Source: Bacillota bacterium | Lineage (GTDB): Bacteria > Bacillota > Clostridia > Acetivibrionales > DSM-1351 | Length of the DNA: 36,066 bases | Assembly (NCBI GenBank): GCA_023398105.1 | Contig: JAEWST010000045.1 | Span: 1 to 36,066 of the forward strand | Reading direction: 5' to 3' | Part shown: positions 16,590 through 24,370 of the stretch, in pieces | Layout of the letters: every line of letters starts with the position of its first letter | Position numbering within the stretch: position 1 is the stretch's first letter | Position numbers and translations under genes: made by a program | The notes under the pieces: generated by a model | What the model saw: the letters and a program-made list of their open reading frames with translations, nothing else | Database searches by the model: none | Told to the model about the DNA's origin: nothing

Positions 16590-16619
16590 ATTATATTGTT
16601 ATTTGTATAATCTTGACAA
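16590..16619 (-). promoter_or_regulatory. Sigma-A-type promoter of the redox/SLH operon
   Basis: On the minus strand a -35 box TTGTCA (16614-16619), an 18-nt spacer and a perfect -10 box TATAAT (16590-16595) lie about 105 bp before the ATG at 16484. The likely leader contains a short GCGG-TAT-CCGC hairpin at 16546-16556. This promoter would separate the operon from the enzyme cluster upstream. Confidence 0.6.
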
Positions 16620-16765
16620 CTATTTAATTATAACATGAATTATAAGCCGATTCCATCTAATCTTGAAAGCATATATAAACTTAGTGTATTCCAGCCATGT
16701 AATACTCTATTTAAAGCACTGCATGACTGGAAAATCACTTTTATCGTACCTTTATTAAGTTAAAG

Positions 16766-16884
16766 CTCTAAGCTGGCAAAAACGCTTGCGTTTTTGAAAC
16801 TCGAAAGTACACAATGTAAGCACACACTCTAAACCAGCAAAAACGCTTGCGTTTTTGATACTCGAAAGTGCACAATGTAAGCAC
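16766..16884. repeat. Two tandem 58-bp repeats, each with a terminator-like palindrome
   Basis: Copies at 16766-16823 and 16827-16884 differ at only a few bases and are separated by 3 bp. Each contains the same perfect 9-bp inverted repeat, CAAAAACGC then GCGTTTTTG, around a 2-base centre (16777-16796 and 16838-16857). It is followed by the shared tail ACTCGAAAGT-CACAATGTAAGCAC. The A-tract, short GC core and T-tract read as a weak bidirectional intrinsic terminator. The second copy ends 3 bp from the stop codon of the GH95 gene. The rest of 16485-16765 holds the next promoter and a long-loop inverted repeat (CCAGCCATG 16691-16699 with CATGACTGG 16722-16730) but no gene. Confidence 0.65.
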
Positions 16885-16901
16885 CAACTATTCTTTCGAG
16901 T
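16860..16901. repeat. Inverted repeat spanning the GH95 stop codon
   Basis: ACTCGAAAG (16860-16868) and CTTTCGAGT (16893-16901) form a perfect 9-bp inverted repeat. One arm is inside the last codons of the GH95 gene and the other inside the second 58-bp repeat. In the mRNA this would form a stem around the stop codon. It may be a 3'-end stabiliser or part of the terminator region. Confidence 0.5.
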
Positions 16902-19900
16902 TAGGAAAAACAGTTATAATACCAAGTAAATACTGTTTCATAAGTGCAAAGTCAATTGCATCAACTTCACCACTAGCATCTAAATCAGCCAATACTTTAT
17001 TCTCAATGGTTTCTAGACCTAAAAGATGCTTTTTAATTAAAATTAAATCTATTGCATCTATTGCTCCATCAGAATTTATATCACCCAATTTACCTTGTAT
17101 AACCTCTCCTCTAAGGAATCTAAAGTAATCTAAATTCATTAAGAAGCCATCTGCTCCGGTAAATTTCACGTACAAATCATGTTTTCCGCTTGCTCCGAAA
17201 ACACTACAACTTGCATTAGTCCAAGTCTGCCAACCTCCTGTGCCTGGAACAGCACAAGTTCCTATTAATTTTCCTGTCAGACTATCCAGATAAAGTTCTA
17301 TGTTTCCGCCTTCAGTTGCGCTTCCTACACAAGCCTCAAAATTATCAGGGCCCGTTCCAAATTCAACATCTTTGAAAACAAGATAATCTCCGTTTTCTAT
17401 ATATCCCACATTCTGTCCGTCACCTTCGGTATTTGCTTCTGTCTGAGTTCCTGACTGGTCATAGTAGTTTTCAGCTTCAATTTTATCAAAAGCAGATATA
17501 GGCTTAGGTGGTGTAGCTTCACCTGTAGGACTCCAGAGTTCAAGCTCATAAATTCTAGTGCCTCCGGAATTATCCTGAGTAGCAGTATTTACGTATAACC
17601 TTACATATCTTGCACTGAATGTCTCCACATTTCTGTCCGTTGTATTTTGAACATTTCCATATACCGCATCAACATCAGTCCAATCAGTTCCGTTCATACT
17701 CTTTTGGAGTGTAAAGTCTCTGGTGTTGTATTTAATTGCTTCGGCAACGCCAGCGTGCTTCACAACCCAACGGCTGATTTCATATACATCGCCAAGGTCA
17801 ACTTTCAGCCACTCACCGCTTATGCCGTCAACATGACACCATTTTGTTGTAGCCAAACCATCAACTGCATTTGATGCATCTTCTCCAGCACCACTGCCTG
17901 AAGCAGTTGCAGTCTTATTTAATGCTACATTTACCATTGCAGGAGTAGTCTCCATTGGCTGTAAAGCTCCATTTAGTTGATAGCTCTTTCCTGCTTCTGT
18001 TGGGAAGCTGATAGTTTTTGTTCCATAACGTACATTACATACGTTGCCAGAGTTTGATTTTATAACTACATTTTTTAAAGTACCATTGCTCCAGCTCATT
18101 TCTGTAACAGTAAAGTTTCCGCGAGCGCAAAGTCCATTTGCATGACCAGTAGACCATTGGCTTGGCAATGCAGGTAAAAGTTGAATCTCATTGTTATGGC
18201 TCTGCAAAAGCATTTCTGCTATACCTGAAGTAAATCCGAAGTTTCCATCTATCTGGAATGGTGGGTGAGCATCCCATAAGTTATCATAGAGACGTCCATC
18301 CTTGTTTACAGGTGTAATCAGCAGTTTTACCAGATTGTAAGCATGAGCACCGTCTTCCAATCTTGCCCAACAATTCAGTTTCCAAGCCTCAGACCAGCCT
18401 GTTCCTGCATCTCCACGTACATTAAGGGATTTTATTGCCGCATTGGCAACAGTAGGTGTGTTCCTTTTATTGATTTCGAATCCTGGGAATAGGTTATATA
18501 AATGAGATATGTGTCTGTTTTTCTCATTTTGGCTATCCCAGTCATAAGCCCATTCCTGAAGCTGTCCCCAACTTCCGATTGTATCTGGCTTAATCTTTGA
18601 AACCTTTGCTTGAAGTGTAGCCCTAAAGGTGTCGTCAACATTCAATTTCTCGGAAGCATCAATTACACCCTTGAAAAGTTCACGGCTTATTCCGTTGTCC
18701 ATAGTTACACCATAGCTACATGCTGCACCTTGTCCACCGCTGTTGCTAGGAGGATTAAGCTCAGGTGAAGTACTCGGACAAATCACTTGATATTCCTGTC
18801 CGCTTATAGTTTTTGCTCTCATAAGCGTCTGCAGGAAGTCTGCCGAGCCTTTGATTACTGGATAAATTTCCTTCAGATACTCAGTATCCTGATTAAAGTT
18901 ATACGCATCATATAGCATATTGGAAACCCATGCGCCACCAGTTGGCCAAAATCCCCATTCTCCATCGATAGGAGCTGTTCTGTTCCATAAGTCGGTGTTG
19001 TGATGTAATACCCATCCATTTGATATATTATAATGAACACGTGCAGTTTCGTTACCCGGTGCCTGCAATGCCTTTGCCTTCTCTACAAATGGCTCAAAAC
19101 ACTCAGCTAGATTGGTAGTTAGTGCTGGCCAGTAGTTCATCTGGTAATTGATATTTGTAGTCATCTTGCAGCCCCATGCTGGGTTACGGAATTTGTTCCA
19201 GATTCCCTGCAAATTCATCGGCTGAGAGTCACGTGAAGCACTAATCATTAAGTATCTTCCGTATTGGAAAAGCACTTTAGCCAATTTAGGATCATTAGTG
19301 CTGCCAAATTCAGAAATACGCTGTGGCATAGGTTTGCTGTTTTCACTTCCGCTACCGCCGAGATCCACATCCACTCTTTGGAATAATTTCTGATAATCAG
19401 CAACGTGGTTGTTATACAGCGTTGTATAATCTTTAGTAGAAGCATTTGTGATATCAGCAGTTGCTTTACCCTTTTCATCTGCGTTACAAGTCTTGTAATC
19501 AACAAAATTTGTACGAACTGAGGTGAGAATAACTACTGAATCAGCATTTGTTACAGTTATTTTGTTGCTGTTGGCAGAAACAGAACCGTTAGTATTTAAT
19601 ATCTTTGAACGTGTTGAAAACCATACCGCATATGGAATGTTATTGTCAGTGTCGGCATGTCCATTCATTATCATGGTATCCGAACCTGCTGTTGATAAAG
19701 TATATTGACCAGTAAGAGAACATTCATAACTAGCAGTAAAAGATACTGAACCAGCAGAATTACAAGTGATTTTTGTTACCATTACCTGATCTGGATAGCT
19801 AACAAAAGACTCACGGTGATAACTCTTACCATTATATATATAATCACTGGAAACAACTCCTGTATTCATGTCCAACTGTCTTGAATAATTTGATACTGTG

Positions 19901-20388
19901 CTGTGCCCAAAAGCCAGTTTTAAGTTACCCACTGACTGATATTTTGCCTCACCGCCGCCTATCATACCCTTAACAGTGTTGGTTCCAGCTGTGTAGTTTT
20001 CTGCAAACATTTGATCCTGAGCTGTTTTTAAAGAATTTGCAGCTCCTGATTTATTATTGTTACTAGGTCCGCTACTCCAGAACGTAGCCTCGTTTAAATC
20101 AATTCTTTCATCTGGACAGTTTCCATAAACCATTGCTCCTATACGGCCATTTCCTAATGGCAAAGCCTTATAAAAGGCTTCGTTGTTATCGTAGGCGTTA
20201 CCTGAGAAATTTGTACCAGCCATACTGTTATACCATAGTTTCAGGTCATTATCTGTATAACTAGAGCTAGCAGTCTGATCTGCAGCAGAAACTGGTTTAG
20301 AACCGTTTATATAAAAATTACTGTTTAACATCAACGCCCCCACTAAGCTAAAAACACCAATTTTTTTTAATATATTTTTAAACTTCAT
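16888..20388 (-). CDS. GH95 alpha-L-fucosidase with CBM32, CBM6 and dockerin
   Basis: GH95 enzymes remove alpha-1,2-linked fucose by inversion; on plant walls the usual source is xyloglucan side chains. Residues 1-36 are a signal peptide. The catalytic region (about 48-815) contains the family landmarks: N412 and N414 in 'TTNINYQMNYW', the acid candidate E543 in 'CPSTSPELNPP', and D714 in 'FQIDGNFG'. These match the N, N, E and D of the characterised bifidobacterial fucosidase. A CBM32 (F5/8 type C) follows at 820-953, a CBM6 at 966-1091 and a paired dockerin at 1100-1157. The dockerin places the enzyme on the cellulosome scaffold. GAGAGGAAG lies upstream of the ATG. This is the last gene of the enzyme cluster. 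Some GH95 members act on alpha-L-galactosides, so the exact sugar is not certain. Confidence 0.9.
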   Translation of the reverse strand: MKFKNILKKIGVFSLVGALMLNSNFYINGSKPVSAADQTASSSYTDNDLKLWYNSMAGTNFSGNAYDNNEAFYKALPLGNGRIGAMVYGNCPDERIDLNEATFWSSGPSNNNKSGAANSLKTAQDQMFAENYTAGTNTVKGMIGGGEAKYQSVGNLKLAFGHSTVSNYSRQLDMNTGVVSSDYIYNGKSYHRESFVSYPDQVMVTKITCNSAGSVSFTASYECSLTGQYTLSTAGSDTMIMNGHADTDNNIPYAVWFSTRSKILNTNGSVSANSNKITVTNADSVVILTSVRTNFVDYKTCNADEKGKATADITNASTKDYTTLYNNHVADYQKLFQRVDVDLGGSGSENSKPMPQRISEFGSTNDPKLAKVLFQYGRYLMISASRDSQPMNLQGIWNKFRNPAWGCKMTTNINYQMNYWPALTTNLAECFEPFVEKAKALQAPGNETARVHYNISNGWVLHHNTDLWNRTAPIDGEWGFWPTGGAWVSNMLYDAYNFNQDTEYLKEIYPVIKGSADFLQTLMRAKTISGQEYQVICPSTSPELNPPSNSGGQGAACSYGVTMDNGISRELFKGVIDASEKLNVDDTFRATLQAKVSKIKPDTIGSWGQLQEWAYDWDSQNEKNRHISHLYNLFPGFEINKRNTPTVANAAIKSLNVRGDAGTGWSEAWKLNCWARLEDGAHAYNLVKLLITPVNKDGRLYDNLWDAHPPFQIDGNFGFTSGIAEMLLQSHNNEIQLLPALPSQWSTGHANGLCARGNFTVTEMSWSNGTLKNVVIKSNSGNVCNVRYGTKTISFPTEAGKSYQLNGALQPMETTPAMVNVALNKTATASGSGAGEDASNAVDGLATTKWCHVDGISGEWLKVDLGDVYEISRWVVKHAGVAEAIKYNTRDFTLQKSMNGTDWTDVDAVYGNVQNTTDRNVETFSARYVRLYVNTATQDNSGGTRIYELELWSPTGEATPPKPISAFDKIEAENYYDQSGTQTEANTEGDGQNVGYIENGDYLVFKDVEFGTGPDNFEACVGSATEGGNIELYLDSLTGKLIGTCAVPGTGGWQTWTNASCSVFGASGKHDLYVKFTGADGFLMNLDYFRFLRGEVIQGKLGDINSDGAIDAIDLILIKKHLLGLETIENKVLADLDASGEVDAIDFALMKQYLLGIITVFPNSKE

Positions 20389-20451
20389 CTTTTACACTTC
20401 CTCTCTAAATTTTTAAATCATATTAGTCTAGTTATTCCTCGTTAGAAATTT

Positions 20452-20511
20452 CAAGCCAAGTCAATATCCCAATTTTTAGAAATTGAACATGTGGGATATT
20501 GGCAAGGCTTG
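20452..20511. promoter_or_regulatory. Long intergenic stem-loop between the GH62 and GH95 genes
   Basis: Two 20-base arms (20452-20471 and 20492-20511) pair as CAAGCC with GGCTTG and CAATATCCCA with TGGGATATTG. They are separated by a 4-by-4 internal loop and close a 20-base loop. No U-run follows on the minus strand, so it is not a plain terminator. It lies 64 bp before the GH95 start. A role in mRNA processing or stability is plausible, as reported for stem-loops in the cip-cel operon of R. cellulolyticum. The remaining 260-bp gap shows nothing else clear. Confidence 0.55.
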
Positions 20512-20648
20512 ATGTCAGGTAACATTATTGTCCAGAATATTAAAACCAAAATTCTTATCACTTATAGTCAAATATTCAGCAAAATGTACCCATTGATTCT
20601 AATTCGTTAGTATATTTAGAGTAATTGTCGGTATAGGTATTATCTTTC

Positions 20649-22283
20649 TTATTTGTCTCCTGGGAAAGTAGTAATAATACCAAGTAAATACTGCTTCATT
20701 AGTGCAAAGTCAAGTGCATCTACTGCACCACTTGCATCTAAATCAGCCAACGCTGTTTCTTTAATTAGTTCAGCTCCAAGTAAGTGTTTCTTTATAGCCA
20801 TTAAATCTAAGGAATCTATTGATGAATCAGCATTTATATCACCTAATTTACCTACTGAAACGGTTTTTGTATCAAATTTGAACCAGTCCAAATTCATCAA
20901 ATAATCGCTTCCTCCAGTAAATACCAAATACAAATCATGCTCTCCAGTAACTCCACTGACACTGCATGTTGCATCAGCCCAAGTTTTCCATCCGCCGGTA
21001 CCTGCAACAGCACAAGTTCCTATTAATGTTCCTGTAGGACTATCCAAACGAAGTTCTATATTTCCACCAGTTGACTCGCTGCCTGCACTTGCTTGGAAAT
21101 TAGTAGCACCGTTAGCGAAATCAACTTTTTTGTAAACTAGATAATCTCCATTTTGAATATACCCGATATTCTGACCACTGCCATCAGGATTAGCTTCAAC
21201 CTCAACTCCAGATTGGTCGTCATAATTTTCTGCCTCCAATTTATCAAATGCTGATTTTGGAGTAATAACAATAGGTTGATCAATAACAGTTGAATCAGGA
21301 CCAGTACCATTATAATTTCTGATAAGGCCTAAATCCCAGATAATTTGCTGGTATTCAAGATTCGTATTTGTAGTACCCTGTATTAGGAAATCAACCTTAT
21401 TTATATCATTAATCTCTAATTTTTGGTTATATCCTGCACGAACTAACTCTCCATGAGAGACATTGGTTGTCCACTTGTCTGAATTGTATTTGAGATTACC
21501 TCTCCATGCCCATTTTTCAGAAACCTGTGTCCAAGGTCCACCAGCACTTGATGATGTCCAAAGTTCATAATATCTGCCGTCTTTCATATCCTCAATTAAC
21601 AAATAGTATTGACCATCAGCAAGACATTTATATACTTCTGCACCTTCAAAAGTATTTTTAATTGCTACAGTTGGAGCACTCCAACCCTTTGGGAAATTTG
21701 CAAGAGTTGTTTTTCTTACGTAAAGATTTCCTGAACCGTCACTTGGTGTGTTATACATATAAGCATACTGATCGTCACAGATTATGTAATAATCCCATCC
21801 CATGTTGCCTGATATTCCGAAAGATTTAGGCCCTTGCCATGAATTAGGGTCAGTTGGATCTGTCGTTGTTGAATAGGCTGCTCCATAAGTTCCATCTTGG
21901 TAAACCAGATACCATAATTTCTGAGGCTCGTAATAGAATAATTCTGGTGCACAGAAATATGCTTCACCAATTTTACTCATATATGTACGTTTAGCAGTTT
22001 TCAGTCCAGCAATTGTGCTTGCAGATGTAAAACACGTCTGCCATCCGCCAGCTTGATTTGCACCAGTGTAATACACAAGCCACTGACCATCGTATCTTAC
22101 TATAGTTGGGTCTTTAGCTGCATAATAATCATAAGGTTTACACTCCCCGTGGAAAATGACTCTTTCATCCACACTCCATGATGGATTTGCATTAGCTGCT
22201 GCAAAAGCTACAGAACCAAATGATGACAGCATAATACCCACGCTTAGAGCAACTGTTAAAGCTTTTTTAAATAATCTTTTCAT
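20649..22283 (-). CDS. GH62 alpha-L-arabinofuranosidase with CBM6 and dockerin
   Basis: GH62 enzymes release arabinofuranosyl side groups from arabinoxylan. Residues 1-29 are a signal peptide ending AFA. The five-bladed propeller domain spans about 34-323. Expected catalytic acids are visible: D58 in 'AAKDPTIVRYDG' (base), D164 in 'GWDYYIICDD' (helper) and E213 in 'FEGAEVYK' (acid). A Pro/Ile-rich linker leads to a CBM6 (345-471, 'KLEAENYDDQSG' to 'LDWFKF') and a dockerin (479-535, 'GDINADSSIDSLDLM' and 'ADLDASGAVDALDF'). GAGAGGAAG precedes the ATG. The CBM6 is almost the same at DNA level as that of the GH27 gene next to it. The enzyme would open arabinoxylan for the GH10 xylanase of the same cluster. 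Confidence 0.9.
   Translation of the reverse strand: MKRLFKKALTVALSVGIMLSSFGSVAFAAANANPSWSVDERVIFHGECKPYDYYAAKDPTIVRYDGQWLVYYTGANQAGGWQTCFTSASTIAGLKTAKRTYMSKIGEAYFCAPELFYYEPQKLWYLVYQDGTYGAAYSTTTDPTDPNSWQGPKSFGISGNMGWDYYIICDDQYAYMYNTPSDGSGNLYVRKTTLANFPKGWSAPTVAIKNTFEGAEVYKCLADGQYYLLIEDMKDGRYYELWTSSSAGGPWTQVSEKWAWRGNLKYNSDKWTTNVSHGELVRAGYNQKLEINDINKVDFLIQGTTNTNLEYQQIIWDLGLIRNYNGTGPDSTVIDQPIVITPKSAFDKLEAENYDDQSGVEVEANPDGSGQNIGYIQNGDYLVYKKVDFANGATNFQASAGSESTGGNIELRLDSPTGTLIGTCAVAGTGGWKTWADATCSVSGVTGEHDLYLVFTGGSDYLMNLDWFKFDTKTVSVGKLGDINADSSIDSLDLMAIKKHLLGAELIKETALADLDASGAVDALDFALMKQYLLGIITTFPGDK
20932..21035 (-). repeat. 104-bp exact repeat, copy in the GH62 CBM6
   Basis: Reading both copies base by base, this stretch of the GH62 CBM6 matches 22705-22808 in the GH27 CBM6 without a difference. 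The flanking CBM6 sequence is also very similar, with scattered changes. Confidence 0.8.
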
Positions 22284-22358
22284 AATTTTTCTTCCTCTCT
22301 GTGTTGTTTTTTTATAATTTTATTCAATACCAAACTGTAATTTATTTTTAGTTTGATT

Positions 22359-22396
22359 AAGGGAGTATTACAAAATGCAAATTATAATACTCCTTT
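22359..22396 (-). promoter_or_regulatory. Stem-loop just after the GH27 stop codon
   Basis: GGAGTATTA (22362-22370) and TAATACTCC (22385-22393) form a perfect 9-bp stem that extends outward by AA/TT pairs after one non-Watson-Crick position. It begins within 5 bp of the GH27 stop codon, and no U-run follows on the minus strand. A closely similar stem-loop lies after the GH10 gene at 34634-34670, so this seems to be a repeated 3'-end element of the operon. The remaining gap to the GH62 start holds nothing else clear. Confidence 0.6.
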
Positions 22397-22400
22397 ATTT

Positions 22401-24239
22401 CTAGTCTAAGTACACCCCAGCAGGGAATTCTTTTATCAAACCAAGCAGATATTGCTTCAGAAGTACAAAATCTAGTGCATCTATGCTACCACTTGCATCT
22501 AAATCTGCTGCTCTAAAATCTTGATCACCAGGGAATGTGAGAATTGCTCCAAGCAGATACTGTTTCATCGTTGCAAAATCTATTGCATTAATGTCACCAC
22601 TGCCATCAAGATCACCGTATAATGCTTTTTGTGTTGGTGCACTGCTGAACTTGAACCAGTCCAAATTCATTAAATAATCGCTTCCTCCAGTAAATACTAA
22701 ATATAAATCATGCTCTCCAGTAACTCCACTGACACTGCATGTTGCATCAGCCCAAGTTTTCCATCCGCCGGTACCTGCAACAGCACAAGTTCCTATTAAT
22801 GTTCCTGTCGGACTATCCAAACGAATTTCTATATTTCCACCAGTTAACTCGCTGCCTGCGCTTGCTTGGAAACTATCAGCACCGCTACCAAAATCAATTT
22901 TCTTATAAACAACATAATCTCCATTTTGAATATAACCGAGATTCTGACCACTTCCATCAGGATTATCTTCAATCTCAACTCCTAATTGGCTGTTAAAGCT
23001 CTCTGCTTCGATTGTTGTAAATGCGCTTCTTGGTTCTACAACTACAGGCTTACTTGAAACTCTGAGCACAACAGTACCATGTGAAGGTACAGATGCTGTA
23101 TATGAACCAGTGAATTCACCTTTATCAGATTTAGCCCATAGATCACGTACTGATACACTGCCAGTAATGCCTACATCTGAAAAATTAACTGTTATATTTG
23201 ATGTTGATGAATTTCTATTCAATAATGCAATAGCCTTTTCTGTTCCATCTATACCAAGTGGTTTTACCCAAACTTCAAGACCGTTTGCGCTTTTAACTCT
23301 TGAGCCTTGAATTCCAGCAGGATCTTGATTTATAGCTATTACTTCTTTGTTAAGTAAAATGCTTTTTGTAGTTTGATTCATTGTTCTAATATCATTTCCA
23401 GCTATAAGAGGTGATGCCATCATACACCACATGCTCATCTGTGTACGATATTCCTCAGTTGTACAGCCACCGTTTCCGATTTCAAGCATATCAGGATCAT
23501 TCCATGCTCCTGGTTTTGCAGAGCTTGTAAATTTTGCATTGTCATCAATTAAATTTATAATACCTCTAAACCAATCATTTCCATTATCCCACTTATCAGT
23601 GATATCACCTGTAGTACGCCACAAGTTTCCAGTTGAAGGCATCCAGTCTGCATATCCCCATGCACAGATACTAAATACTATAGGTCTTCCGCAATTTGCA
23701 AGTGCGTTCTGCATTTTTTTGTAATCAGCTTTTTGGTCACTTCCATTTGGTATATTACAGTTATCATATTTTAAATAGTCAATACCCCATGAAGCAAAGG
23801 TTTTTGCATCTCTATCCTCATAACCCTTGCTACCACTTTGAGGAACATTCATACATGTCATAGTTCCGCGGTCTCCATATATTCCAAGTTTAAGACCTTT
23901 GGCATGTACGTAATCTGATAAAGCTTTTATACCACTTGGAAAACGTGTAGGATCAGCTCTCAGGTATCCATTTGAATCACGCGCAGGATTTGCCATCCAG
24001 TTATCATCAAGATTTAAATACACATATCCTGCATCCTTCATTCCAGTAGATACCATTGCATCGGCAATTTCTTTTATTTGCTTTTCATTAATGTTCCCAT
24101 GGAATACGTTCCAACTATTCCATCCCATAGGTGGGGTTTTAGCAAGTCCGTTATCCCATGCCCCTAAGTTAAAAGTTGATAATACCGTAAATGTTACACC
24201 AGTAAGTATACCAGCTGCTAATGCTAATAACTTTTTCAT
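22401..24239 (-). CDS. GH27 alpha-galactosidase with CBM6 and dockerin
   Basis: GH27 enzymes cleave terminal alpha-galactose with retention of configuration. A signal peptide covers residues 1-27. The (beta/alpha)8 domain begins with the family signature 'LAKTPPMGWNSWN' (33-44). The nucleophile is D159 in 'YLKYDNCN' and the acid/base D212 in 'LWRTTGDI'. 'GAWNDPDML' (245-252) is also typical. The small beta domain ends near residue 396. A CBM6 follows at 406-531 and a dockerin at 541-605, with 'GDLDGSGDINAIDF' and 'ADLDASGSIDALDF'. AGGAGGAT lies ten bases before the ATG. Likely targets are alpha-galactosyl groups on galactomannan or on arabinoxylan or xyloglucan side chains. The rare beta-L-arabinopyranosidase activity of this family cannot be ruled out. 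Confidence 0.92.
   Translation of the reverse strand: MKKLLALAAGILTGVTFTVLSTFNLGAWDNGLAKTPPMGWNSWNVFHGNINEKQIKEIADAMVSTGMKDAGYVYLNLDDNWMANPARDSNGYLRADPTRFPSGIKALSDYVHAKGLKLGIYGDRGTMTCMNVPQSGSKGYEDRDAKTFASWGIDYLKYDNCNIPNGSDQKADYKKMQNALANCGRPIVFSICAWGYADWMPSTGNLWRTTGDITDKWDNGNDWFRGIINLIDDNAKFTSSAKPGAWNDPDMLEIGNGGCTTEEYRTQMSMWCMMASPLIAGNDIRTMNQTTKSILLNKEVIAINQDPAGIQGSRVKSANGLEVWVKPLGIDGTEKAIALLNRNSSTSNITVNFSDVGITGSVSVRDLWAKSDKGEFTGSYTASVPSHGTVVLRVSSKPVVVEPRSAFTTIEAESFNSQLGVEIEDNPDGSGQNLGYIQNGDYVVYKKIDFGSGADSFQASAGSELTGGNIEIRLDSPTGTLIGTCAVAGTGGWKTWADATCSVSGVTGEHDLYLVFTGGSDYLMNLDWFKFSSAPTQKALYGDLDGSGDINAIDFATMKQYLLGAILTFPGDQDFRAADLDASGSIDALDFVLLKQYLLGLIKEFPAGVYLD
22705..22808 (-). repeat. 104-bp exact repeat, copy in the GH27 CBM6
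   Basis: This stretch is identical to 20932-21035 in the GH62 gene. Exact identity across a coding segment with free third positions points to recent duplication or gene conversion. Confidence 0.8.
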
Positions 24240-24273
24240 AAGTCTTATCCTCCTAATATATTTTTTTATATTT

Positions 24274-24326
24274 GATTGAATTTCCCATTTTATTTCTCTA
24301 GGATAGCCGTTTGGAAAAATTCAATC
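24274..24326. promoter_or_regulatory. Inverted repeat in the GH43-GH27 intergenic gap
   Basis: GATTGAATTT (24274-24283) and AAATTCAATC (24317-24326) form a perfect 10-bp stem, with a partial CC/GG extension inside and a loop of about 33 bases. It lies in the leader of the GH27 gene, some 35 bp before its start. Its role is unknown. Confidence 0.45.
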
Positions 24327-24370
24327 TAAAACTAACTACTTAATGCTTTTTACAATTTTCCTTCACTATC

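Noticed and set aside
16766..16884. CRISPR array
   Set aside because: Only two copies with a 3-bp gap, no spacer pattern and no cas genes nearby.
22359..22396. Rho-independent terminator after GH27
   Set aside because: The stem is convincing, but no U-run follows on the minus strand, so a stabilising or processing stem fits better.
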